In this document: piece by piece, positions 14,018 through 20,402 of the stretch | How the letters are laid out: each line of letters starts with the position of its first letter | Position numbering within the stretch: the stretch's first letter is position 1 | NCBI GenBank assembly: GCA_900769905.1 | Contig: CAAGIL010000104.1 | Coordinates: 1 to 20,402, forward strand | Length of the DNA stretch: 20,402 bases | Reading direction: 5' to 3' | From: Rikenellaceae bacterium | GTDB lineage: Bacteria; Bacteroidota; Bacteroidia; Bacteroidales; UBA932 | Translations under genes and position numbers: made by a program | The notes under the pieces: generated by a model | The model's input: only the letters and a program-made list of their open reading frames with translations | Databases searched by the model: none | What the model was told of the DNA's origin: nothing

Positions 14018-14654
14018 CCTTCATCGTAAGGCAACGGTCACAAAGGGAGGCGAGTTCCGGGTCGTGGGTCACAATCACTATGGTCTGGCCGAGTTTGTCC
14101 CTGAGTTCGAAAAACAGTTTATGGATTTCCTGCTTGGTGACGGAGTCCAGGTTCCCCGTAGGCTCGTCGGCAAAAAGCACGGCGGGCGAATTCACCAGGG
14201 CCCTGGCTGTAGCTATCCTCTGCTGCTCGCCGCCGGAAAGCTCCGAAGGCTTGTGGCTTCTCCTCTCGTCAAGTCCCATCAGGGAAATGAGCTCCGCGGC
14301 CCTCTCCCTTGCCTTTTTCCGGGACACTCCCGCAATCATCGCAGGAATCATCACGTTCTCCTCGGCGGTGAATTCTGGAAGCAGGTGGTGGGCCTGGAAC
14401 ACGAAACCTATTTTCCTGCAACGGAAGTCGGCGGCCTCGTCCCTGCTCATCATCTCCACCTTGGTCCCGTCAATTTCCAGGCTGCCGGAGTCAGGGGTGG
14501 AAAGCGTGCCGAGAATCTGCAGCAGCGTGGATTTCCCTGCTCCTGAAGCCCCTACAATGGCCACGATTTCGCCCTTTTCCACTTCCAGGTCTATTCCTTT
14601 CAGCACTTCCAGCTGGCCGAAACTCTTGTGTATGTCGCTTGCCTTAATGATCAT
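14001..14654 (-). CDS. ABC transporter ATP-binding protein, LolD/MacB type
   Basis: A 217-residue ATPase of the lipoprotein-release/MacB export group. It has Walker A GASGAGKST (35-43), Q-loop Q87, the signature LSGGEQQR (139-146), Walker B AVLFADEP (158-165) and switch histidine H197. An in-frame ATG at 14717 exists, but it would add an untypical lysine-rich extension and cover the AT-rich divergent region. The start MIIKASDIHKSFG at 14654 matches the family. No membrane permease (LolC/E or FtsX-like) gene lies beside it, so its partner must be encoded elsewhere. It overlaps the downstream methyltransferase gene by 17 nt and is divergent from the tRNA-Pro gene. I could not see a confident promoter on its strand. 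LolD is a plausible name, not proven. Confidence 0.87.
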   Translation of the reverse strand: MIIKASDIHKSFGQLEVLKGIDLEVEKGEIVAIVGASGAGKSTLLQILGTLSTPDSGSLEIDGTKVEMMSRDEAADFRCRKIGFVFQAHHLLPEFTAEENVMIPAMIAGVSRKKARERAAELISLMGLDERRSHKPSELSGGEQQRIATARALVNSPAVLFADEPTGNLDSVTKQEIHKLFFELRDKLGQTIVIVTHDPELASLCDRCLTMKDGRFI

Positions 14655-14678
14655 AAAGCGTAATTTCTTTAAAATATT

Positions 14679-14708
14679 TTGTTTTTTCTCAAAAACGAAG
14701 TATATTTG
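14679..14708 (+). promoter_or_regulatory. Promoter for tRNA-Pro
   Basis: TTG at 14679-14681 (end of a TTTTG), 19 nt, then TATATTTG at 14701-14708 gives a full match to the Bacteroidota consensus. Transcription should start around 14715, about 12 nt before the mature tRNA 5' end. It lies in the AT-rich gap divergent from the ABC ATPase gene. Confidence 0.8.
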
Positions 14709-14726
14709 CAGTCCCAATCGGGATTT

Positions 14727-14800
14727 CGGGGTGTGGCGCAGTTGGCTAGCGCATCTGGTTTGGGACCAGAGGGTCCTGTGTTCGAGTCACAGTACCCCGA
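14727..14800 (+). tRNA. tRNA-Pro (anticodon UGG)
   Basis: The cloverleaf folds completely. The acceptor is CGGGGTG (14727-14733) with TACCCCG (14793-14799) and discriminator A14800. The D stem is GCGC/GCGC (14736-14739, 14749-14752). The anticodon stem TCTGG/CCAGA (14754-14758, 14766-14770) closes the loop TTTGGGA, placing TGG at 14761-14763 with G37 after it. The T stem is CTGTG/CACAG around TTCGAGT. The variable loop is short (five bases). The 3' CCA is not encoded, so it must be added by the CCA-adding enzyme. TGG reads proline codons, CCA best. It is a single-gene transcription unit with its own promoter and terminator. Confidence 0.97.
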
Positions 14801-14801
14801 C

Positions 14802-14829
14802 AAAGAGGCTGAGCAATCAGCCTCTTTTT
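14802..14829 (+). terminator. Terminator of the tRNA-Pro unit, possibly bidirectional
   Basis: An 11-bp perfect stem (14802-14812 with 14817-14827) with a GCAA tetraloop is followed by a T run to 14829 on the + strand, two bases after the tRNA. On the minus strand a shorter T run follows the stem, so it may also end transcription of the convergent exonuclease III operon, whose stop lies at 14833. Confidence 0.9.
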
Positions 14830-14832
14830 GTT

Positions 14833-15588
14833 TTATGACGCTTCCAGAACCAGCTCCACCGGGCAATGGTCCGAGCCGAAGATCTCGTTGTGGATATCCG
14901 TGGACACGATTCTGTCCCTGAAGCCCTCTGACACCAGGAAGTAGTCGATACGCCAGCCCACGTTCCTCTCCCTTGCCTTCATCCTGTATGACCACCAGGA
15001 GTACTTCGCCTCCTCCGGATGCTGGTACCTCCAGCTGTCGCAGAAGCCTGACTCCAGAAGTTCGCTCATCTTCCCGCGCTCCTCATCGGAGAAACCGGCG
15101 TTGAAGTGGTTGGTGGACGGGTTCTTGAGGTCTATTTCATTGTGGGCCACGTTCATGTCCCCGCATATTACCACGGCCTTTTTCCGGGCAAGTCCGCCCA
15201 CGTATGAGCGGAACGCGTCCTCCCAGCGCATCCTGTAATCCAGGCGCTTCAGACCATCCTGCGAATTCGGGGTGTACACGTTTACCAGGTAAAAATCCTC
15301 CATCTCCAGGGTGACGACCCTTCCCTCGTGGTCGTGCTCCTCGATTCCCAGGCCCGTGCTCACGGAAATCGGCTCCACACGCGTATAGATGCAGGTTCCG
15401 GAGTAACCTTTCTTCTCGGCGTAGTCCCAATATGAACGGTAGCCGGGGAATTCAAGGTCGAGCTGGCCAGCCTGGAGTTTGGTTTCCTGCAGGCATACGA
15501 TGTCGGCGTCAAGGCCGTTGAAGATGTCGGCGAAGCCCTTGCCCGCCACGGCCCTCAGGCCGTTTACGTTCCAACTTATGAGTTTCAT
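14833..15588 (-). CDS. xth: Exodeoxyribonuclease III (AP endonuclease)
   Basis: A 251-residue Mg-dependent DNA repair nuclease of the exonuclease III/APE1 family. It cuts at abasic sites and trims 3' ends in base excision repair. The conserved residues are all visible: N7 in SWNVNG, E35 in LQETK, D144 and N146 in GDMNVAH, D215 in RIDYF, and D240-H241 in GSDHCP. The KxxSWNVNGLRA start is typical and the length is normal. It is the last gene of a minus-strand operon, 4 nt after the DUF3109 gene, with the tRNA terminator just beyond. The name exoA is also used for this gene in other phyla. Confidence 0.95.
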   Translation of the reverse strand: MKLISWNVNGLRAVAGKGFADIFNGLDADIVCLQETKLQAGQLDLEFPGYRSYWDYAEKKGYSGTCIYTRVEPISVSTGLGIEEHDHEGRVVTLEMEDFYLVNVYTPNSQDGLKRLDYRMRWEDAFRSYVGGLARKKAVVICGDMNVAHNEIDLKNPSTNHFNAGFSDEERGKMSELLESGFCDSWRYQHPEEAKYSWWSYRMKARERNVGWRIDYFLVSEGFRDRIVSTDIHNEIFGSDHCPVELVLEAS

Positions 15589-15592
15589 ATGA

Positions 15593-16177
15593 TTACTGTT
15601 CCAATATCAGTTGTGCAGCGGCATCCAGGGCTTCGTAGAATTCCTCCCCGTAAGTGTCGCACAAAGGTTTCTTCAGGAATTGATATGCCCTGATGCCTTC
15701 CCTGCGTCCCTTCTCGAAAGCGTCGGCGCATATGTCCCATTTGTGCAGGTTCAGGGCCAGTCCGCCTCCGGTGAGCCTGGTCACGCGTATGGGGTAGAGC
15801 GAGCAGGACACGGGTTTCTTCTTCCCTGCCATCTCTATGGCGCAAAGGCACTCGCCCCCGGGCCCGAAGTGGCAGTAGGCGCACTCGCAGCTCTCCGGGA
15901 CGAGAGGGGTGACTATGTCCCCGTCCCTGTCGATTTCGAAGAAGCCCTTTGCCTCGGCCGCTTCCCGTCCCTGCGGCCTCATCAACTCCCTGAATGCCGG
16001 GTAGTCGCGTTCCACGCTTTCCGTCTCCTGCTCCTCCATAGGTGCGCCGCTGTCACCTATGATGCAGCACGCTCCCCTGCACTTCGCGTAATCGCAGGCG
16101 AAATATTCTGTCACCACATCCTCCGATACGAGAATGTCTCCTATCTGCACTATGGTCCCGAATCTGTTCTTGCCCAT
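15593..16177 (-). CDS. DUF3109 family cysteine-rich protein
   Basis: A 194-residue protein of the DUF3109 family, common in Bacteroidota and without a known reaction that I can cite. It has eleven or so cysteines in clusters: C28, C33, C37, C38 (DYAKCRGACC), C97, C99, C102, C110, C112, C125 and C150. The spacing resembles YkgJ-type CxnC proteins proposed to bind zinc or an iron-sulfur cluster. There is no signal peptide, so it is probably cytoplasmic. It begins 1 nt after the M16-like gene ends and 4 nt before the exonuclease III gene. Whether its metal site serves DNA repair is not shown. Family assignment is firm, role unknown. Confidence 0.87.
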   Translation of the reverse strand: MGKNRFGTIVQIGDILVSEDVVTEYFACDYAKCRGACCIIGDSGAPMEEQETESVERDYPAFRELMRPQGREAAEAKGFFEIDRDGDIVTPLVPESCECAYCHFGPGGECLCAIEMAGKKKPVSCSLYPIRVTRLTGGGLALNLHKWDICADAFEKGRREGIRAYQFLKKPLCDTYGEEFYEALDAAAQLILEQ

Positions 16178-16178
16178 C

Positions 16179-18761
16179 CTATATTATTACATATTCCACT
16201 CCGGCACCTTCGCTCAGCTGCCTGAGTATTTCCCTGACCTTTGCGGCGCTGACGGACTTGACTGCGTTTTTGTATCCGCTCACCAGGTCCTTGCCGTCGC
16301 TGTATCTTACCATCACCGCGTCAATTACGGTCTCCGGCTGCTTCATTTTCTTGTCAAAGGCGTTCAGCAGTTCTTCCTTGAATGCCTTGATTTCGCTCTC
16401 GGAAACTTCGAGTCCGGAAAGGTCCGAGCTGACCTTCCTTACGGCACCCAGAAGTTTTACAGGGTCTGCGGCACCCATTCCCGCCGGAAGTCCCGCCTCT
16501 ATGCAAGGGTGGCAGTTGATGAAGAGGGAAAGCCTCTCCACAGGGTAAACCTCCAGCTTCTCGTGGATATCGAAGTACGCGCCCTGAGGGGCCAGGGCCT
16601 CCACCAGGGAGTTGCGTATGCACCGCACCGCAAGCTGCCAGGCCACATAATTCTCCATATTGAAAGGAACGGGAGCCGCCAGGGCCACGTTCACGCCTAT
16701 TTCTCCGCCTCCCGCCAGACCCGGGCTGGATTCCACGGTATAAGTCACTGAACCTGAGGCGAGACGGCACTTCACTGCCGGCCGCTTTGCGAACTGCTTC
16801 ATTGTGCGGAAGCTGCCCAGGGCCTTGCAGAGTTCCCGCTTCAGCCCTTCCTCGTCCAGATCGCCCATAAGCACCAGCAGGCCGTCGTTGACCTTGGAGA
16901 ACTGGTCCTCGAAATACTGCTCGGCGCGTTGCGGGAGGTCGTCGTGGAGCTTTTCCATATACTTCCGCTCGGTGTAGAAGTATTCCGGACGCATTATGCT
17001 GTCCATCAGCGAGTTGACATCGCGTGGGGAGAAGACTTCCATACCTGTGCGCACGGCTTCGCATTTCTTGTAGTACTCGAAGGCCTCCGTGTTCGGGCTG
17101 CGTTTCTCCGAGATGGAGAGCAGGGAGCGCAGCAGCAGCTGGAGTTTGGACTTTGGGGCTATGCCGCTGATGCGCATATCCGAAATCCCGGCTTCTCCCT
17201 TGATGGTGATGCCGTTGGTTGCGAGCATTGCCTTGAAGTCGTAAGGGCTGAGTCCGGCAATATTGTCCAGTCCCAGCATATCCCCCACGAAGGCGCTCTC
17301 CCCCTCGTGTATGCCCGGAACGGCGGATACGCCTCCGCGCAGCATCAGGGAATAATGGAATTCTCCCTTGGCATCGGTTTTCTTATAGAGCACCTTCACT
17401 CCGTTGGAGAAGGTCCAGAGCTTGCCGTTGGAAATGGGTTCCGCAATTTCGGACTTGAGCTTGACCTTGCTCTTCGGGGAATATAGGCTCAGGGTGTCGT
17501 TGAAAGTGGTCTTGTAGCCCTTGTCCGTCAGTCCCGGAGCATCCCAGGCTTCGGTAAAAGTGTCGTGCAGGCTTCTGCCGTCCGCACCGGAGTACGGGAG
17601 GTCGAAGCGCAGGGTGAGGTTGCGGTCCCGGTCGAGGAGCGCGGACACGAAGGCGTTGAACAGGGGCAGCTCCTTCTCGGGGGTGAGGCTCTTGCCGGCG
17701 AGCAGCGAGTTCAGCACGGCCTCCGATGCGAGGTTTGAGCCGTACAGGAAGGAGGAAATGCACTTGCGCACATATTCGCTGTTGCTGAGCTGACGACCGC
17801 CCGTGTCCCGGGTGGCCTCGCTCACCAGTTGCTCCTTGGCATCGATGAACTCCTCCACCAGCGCGCCGTTGCGGTCAAGATCGCCGAGAATGGCGGCCAG
17901 CACCGACGTGGCTTCGTTCAGCGCACGGGTCGATGTGAACAGGGTGAAGGAATAGCGCTCGTCGTATGGCCCGGAGGAGCTGTCATAGTAGCGGAAACGT
18001 ATGTCCCCAAGAGGCAGTCCGCGGCTGCGGAAATTGCGTTCCACGCGGCCGGAAACAATTGCCCCGAGCATATATGCGTACGAGCTCGTGATTACGGGCT
18101 GAGGTGAATCCAGCACGTCCCTTCCGAGCCTTGCGCTGCGGTAGATGGCGCTTACGGCTGCAACGTCTTTGCTGGAATTGCTGCTGATGAGTACGCTGGC
18201 GCTGTCCCTCGCTTTCCATTCCCTCGCGGCTCCGAAATCCTTCTTTCTGAGCTGAGGCACCATCATCGACATCAGCTGCAGGCGTTCCTTCAGCTTCGCC
18301 GGTTCTATGTCACCGCTGATGACCACTGCCTGCGGACTGCGGGAAAGAGCAATCATATCCACAATCATCAGCAGGGTGGAATCCGCCACGCTCTGGTTGT
18401 AGACAGGCACATTGGAAAAATTGAACACTCCTGCATCTCCGTACTCAGTGTAGTATCCGGACAAGCCGTATCCGACACCGTTCTCGGAGAGGAAACGCCA
18501 GGGCTTCCTGTCCCCGAAATGCTCCAGCCCTTCCAGGCTTTCGCGCTCGGAAACGCCCCCTGAAGCTTCCATCCTGACCAGGGCATAATCGGCAAAACCC
18601 TTGTCCAGAGAATTGGAAACAAGGTAATAATCAATCCCGTTAGGGAGAGTGCCTTTCGTGATTTCTTTTGCCACTCCAAGGGACGGAAGCGCCTGAGAAC
18701 GCATCATAATCGGGAGGAGCAGAAAAATCAGGCACAATATATGCTTCGATAACTTTTGCAT
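16179..18761 (-). CDS. Secreted M16-like (insulinase/pitrilysin fold) protein lacking the zinc motif
   Basis: An 860-residue exported protein. Residues 1-24 form a signal peptide (MQKLSKHILCLIFLLLPIMM, then RSQA). The rest looks like two M16 halves: TLPNGIDYYLV at the start of the first, TFSNGVKVLYKK at the start of the second, plus VVISGDIEP and LVLMGDLDEEGL, which match the conserved M16 Gly-Asp strand. Active M16 enzymes need HxxEH in the first half; here the site reads H81-F-G-D-R85, so Glu is Asp and the second His is Arg. The stretch that normally holds the third metal ligand is shortened. A catalytically dead scaffold or partner of an active M16 enzyme is likely. An in-frame ATG at 18848 exists, but I chose 18761 because the -7 box at 18781-18788 and the signal peptide fit it. 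Confidence 0.8.
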   Translation of the reverse strand: MQKLSKHILCLIFLLLPIMMRSQALPSLGVAKEITKGTLPNGIDYYLVSNSLDKGFADYALVRMEASGGVSERESLEGLEHFGDRKPWRFLSENGVGYGLSGYYTEYGDAGVFNFSNVPVYNQSVADSTLLMIVDMIALSRSPQAVVISGDIEPAKLKERLQLMSMMVPQLRKKDFGAAREWKARDSASVLISSNSSKDVAAVSAIYRSARLGRDVLDSPQPVITSSYAYMLGAIVSGRVERNFRSRGLPLGDIRFRYYDSSSGPYDERYSFTLFTSTRALNEATSVLAAILGDLDRNGALVEEFIDAKEQLVSEATRDTGGRQLSNSEYVRKCISSFLYGSNLASEAVLNSLLAGKSLTPEKELPLFNAFVSALLDRDRNLTLRFDLPYSGADGRSLHDTFTEAWDAPGLTDKGYKTTFNDTLSLYSPKSKVKLKSEIAEPISNGKLWTFSNGVKVLYKKTDAKGEFHYSLMLRGGVSAVPGIHEGESAFVGDMLGLDNIAGLSPYDFKAMLATNGITIKGEAGISDMRISGIAPKSKLQLLLRSLLSISEKRSPNTEAFEYYKKCEAVRTGMEVFSPRDVNSLMDSIMRPEYFYTERKYMEKLHDDLPQRAEQYFEDQFSKVNDGLLVLMGDLDEEGLKRELCKALGSFRTMKQFAKRPAVKCRLASGSVTYTVESSPGLAGGGEIGVNVALAAPVPFNMENYVAWQLAVRCIRNSLVEALAPQGAYFDIHEKLEVYPVERLSLFINCHPCIEAGLPAGMGAADPVKLLGAVRKVSSDLSGLEVSESEIKAFKEELLNAFDKKMKQPETVIDAVMVRYSDGKDLVSGYKNAVKSVSAAKVREILRQLSEGAGVEYVII

Positions 18762-18780
18762 AAATAACAGTCCTCGAATA

Positions 18781-18788
18781 CAAATGTA
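18781..18788 (-). promoter_or_regulatory. -7 element for the M16-DUF3109-xth operon
   Basis: On the minus strand this reads TACATTTG, matching TAnnTTTG. Transcription should start near 18774, leaving a leader of about 13 nt before the ATG at 18761. The upstream TTG element is not clear. It lies only 12 bp from the opposing -7 box at 18801-18808. Confidence 0.6.
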
Positions 18789-18800
18789 AACATTTTTTGT

Positions 18801-18808
18801 TAAATTTG
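18801..18808 (+). promoter_or_regulatory. -7 element for the TPR protein unit
   Basis: TAAATTTG matches TAnnTTTG on the + strand. The predicted start near 18815 leaves a leader of about 55 nt before the ATG at 18870, longer than others in the window. No good TTG element stands 19-21 nt upstream, where the opposing promoter lies. Confidence 0.55.
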
Positions 18809-18869
18809 CATTTCGCGGTTCTGTTATGGATCCGAGCGGAAAAGACAAAAATGTATAAAATATAGTATT

Positions 18870-19802
18870 ATGAAGAAGATTTTTGCAACAATCGCTTCCT
18901 TCGCCCTTGCGCTTGGAATCGTGAATGCCCAGGACCTGGCTGAGATTACTGAAATTTACAACTCCGGAGCAGCCGCCATCACCGCCGGTGACAAGGAAGG
19001 CGCTTTGAAGTCCTTCGAGCAGGCTCTCTCCCTTGCTACCGCTCTCGGAGCTGACGGAGAAGAGATTGCCCAGAACTGCAAGAACGTGATTCCGGATCTG
19101 AATCTTTCAATTGCAAAGGGTCTTGTGAACTCATCCAACTACCCTGCAGCTATCGAGAGGATCAAGACCACCATCGAAATAGCCCAGAAGTTCGCCAATG
19201 AGGATGTGCTCGCCGAGGCAAAGAATCTGCTCCCTAAGATTATTATGCAGAACGCAGGTTCCCTGCTCAATGCCAAGGATTATGCCGGAGCTGCAAGCGC
19301 ATACAAGGAGGTTCTTTCCTCTGACCCGACCAACGGACTTGCCGCACTCCGTCTCGGCCTTGCCCTCAACGGTGCAGGCGACATCGCAGGTGCCAAGGAA
19401 GCCCTCACCCTCGCAGCAGAGAACGGCCAGCAGACTTCCGCATTCAAGCAGCTCTCCAACATCTGCCTCAAGGAAGCCGCATCTGCCCTCAAGGCAAAGG
19501 ACTTCGCCGGTGCAGTGGCAGCCGCTGTCAGCGTGAACCAGTACGGCGAGAACGCCCAGGCTTACCAGATTGCCGGCCAGGCTTCCCAGCAGCTCGGCAA
19601 GGATGCTGATGCCATCAGCTACTTCGAGAAGTACCTCGAGCTTTCTCCTAAGGCAAAGAACGCTGCCCAGATCGCATTCACCGTCGGCGCTCTCTACCAG
19701 AAGGCAAAGAACAACGCCAAGGCAGTCGAGTACTTCCAGATGGCAGTAAACGACCCTGCCCTCGGCGCTCAGGCCAAGAAGCTTATCGACGCTCTGAAGT
19801 AA
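18870..19802 (+). CDS. Secreted tetratricopeptide-repeat protein
   Basis: A 310-residue, alanine- and lysine-rich protein with an N-terminal signal peptide (MKKIFATIASFALALGIVNA, then QDLAE). Several TPR-like helix pairs follow, for example AGDKEGALKSFEQALSLA, AKDYAGAASAYKEVLSSDP, AGDIAGAKEALTLAAENG and KDADAISYFEKYLELSP. No catalytic motif is seen; it most likely acts as a periplasmic binding or scaffold protein. Its highly repetitive use of a few codons (AAG, GCC/GCA, CTC) hints at strong expression, but this was judged by eye. It is divergent from the M16-like gene and ends 1 nt before the U32 gene, so those two are probably co-transcribed. Function beyond the fold is unknown. Confidence 0.85.
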   Translation: MKKIFATIASFALALGIVNAQDLAEITEIYNSGAAAITAGDKEGALKSFEQALSLATALGADGEEIAQNCKNVIPDLNLSIAKGLVNSSNYPAAIERIKTTIEIAQKFANEDVLAEAKNLLPKIIMQNAGSLLNAKDYAGAASAYKEVLSSDPTNGLAALRLGLALNGAGDIAGAKEALTLAAENGQQTSAFKQLSNICLKEAASALKAKDFAGAVAAAVSVNQYGENAQAYQIAGQASQQLGKDADAISYFEKYLELSPKAKNAAQIAFTVGALYQKAKNNAKAVEYFQMAVNDPALGAQAKKLIDALK

Positions 19803-19803
19803 T

Positions 19804-20402
19804 ATGGACTGTCTGGAGCTTCTGGCGCCCGCAAGAAATTTGGAAATCGGCATCGCGGCCATTGACTGCGGTGCCGATGCCGTATATATCGCCGGCCCGG
19901 ATTTCGGGGCCCGCAAGGCAGCCGGCAACAGTTTCGAAGACATCGCGGAACTCTGTGGCTACGCCCACAAGTTCGGAGCCCGCGTCTTCGTAACCTACAA
20001 CATCCAGATTGGCGACGATGAGCTGGAGGAACTCCACAGACAGATGCTGCGCAGCCAGGAGGCGGGCGCAGACGCATTCATCGTAAGGGATGAACGCATC
20101 TTCGGTTTCGAAGACATTACCGTTCCCCTGCACGCCTCCACCCAATGTGCAATCCGGGATGCGGAACGCGCCAGACACTTCCGGGACCTGGGCAGTGCCA
20201 GGATAGTGCTGGAGAGGGAGCTTTCCCTTTCAGTGGTGCGCGAGATAGCGGAAGCGGTGGATTGCGAACTTGAGTTTTTCGTACACGGGGCGCTTTGCGT
20301 ATGTTACAGCGGGGAGTGCCGCCTGTCCGCCTGGCTTGACGGGCGCAGCGCCGACAGGGGAGAGTGCATCCAGGCCTGCCGCTCGCTCTACGACCTGGAA
20401 GA
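19804..20402 (+). CDS. U32 family peptidase-like protein (partial, 3' end beyond window)
   Basis: The first 199 residues of a U32-family protein; the gene continues past the right edge. The start MDCLELLAPARNLEIGIAA matches the family's conserved opening, followed by GADAVYIAGPDFGAR (23-37). The U32 signature is clear: LEFFVHGALC at 156-165, YSGEC at 168-172, the RSADRGEC segment (181-188) and C192. The cysteines are conserved in this family; related E. coli proteins such as RlhA and the UbiU/UbiV pair act in RNA or quinone hydroxylation, so true protease activity is doubtful. The ATG comes 1 nt after the TPR stop. Which subfamily it belongs to needs the missing C-terminal part. Confidence 0.9.
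   Translation, partial: MDCLELLAPARNLEIGIAAIDCGADAVYIAGPDFGARKAAGNSFEDIAELCGYAHKFGARVFVTYNIQIGDDELEELHRQMLRSQEAGADAFIVRDERIFGFEDITVPLHASTQCAIRDAERARHFRDLGSARIVLERELSLSVVREIAEAVDCELEFFVHGALCVCYSGECRLSAWLDGRSADRGECIQACRSLYDLE

Noticed and set aside
18762..18848. Upstream in-frame ATG (18848) as start of the M16-like gene
   Set aside because: The extension would hide the signal peptide and cover both divergent -7 boxes; the ATG at 18761 begins a proper signal peptide.

Overview
The window reads as a chromosomal segment of a GC-rich member of the Bacteroidota, most likely an uncultured or Alistipes-like Bacteroidales. Three things point there. Promoters have the phylum's TAnnTTTG -7 box, in the best cases with TTG 19-20 nt upstream. 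Shine-Dalgarno sequences are absent before most starts. The gene families are typical of the group (DUF4954, DUF3109, a stand-alone S9 peptidase, a secreted TPR protein). Everything looks like resident chromosome: I see no transposase, integrase, phage gene, CRISPR array or toxin-antitoxin pair.

Layout. Positions 1-298 hold 114-bp tandem repeats, each built of two subunits carrying inverted TGAGCCCG/CGGGCTCA octamers; the array continues off the left edge. A C-rich/G-poor stretch (about 299-430) with G-quadruplex potential follows and ends at a near-perfect promoter. That promoter drives a + strand operon of a DUF4954 beta-helix protein, a SIS-domain sugar-isomerase-like protein and lipoate-protein ligase A (489-4702). 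A second + operon, with its own promoter, encodes a SulP anion transporter and a secreted S9 serine peptidase (4763-8899).

From 8918 to 13191 the minus strand carries a four-gene fatty-acid operon read leftwards: acyl-activating AMP-binding enzyme, fabF, fabZ, fabI, then a rho-independent terminator. An upstream minus-strand pair encodes a LolD/MacB-type ABC ATPase and a TrmN6-like tRNA methyltransferase (13307-14654). Divergent from it is a single tRNA-Pro(UGG) gene with its own promoter and terminator (14679-14829).

The right end has a minus-strand operon of an M16-like protein without the zinc motif, a DUF3109 cysteine-rich protein and exonuclease III (14833-18761). It is separated by closely packed divergent promoters from a + strand unit of a secreted, Ala-rich TPR protein and the start of a U32 peptidase-family gene cut by the window end.

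Most genes are conserved housekeeping or envelope functions. The less explained parts are the left repeat array with its G-rich flank, the DUF4954-SIS pair, the M16-like protein lacking active-site residues, the acyl-activating enzyme at the head of the fab operon, and two context-dependent codon patterns. I found no clear new defence or mobile system.
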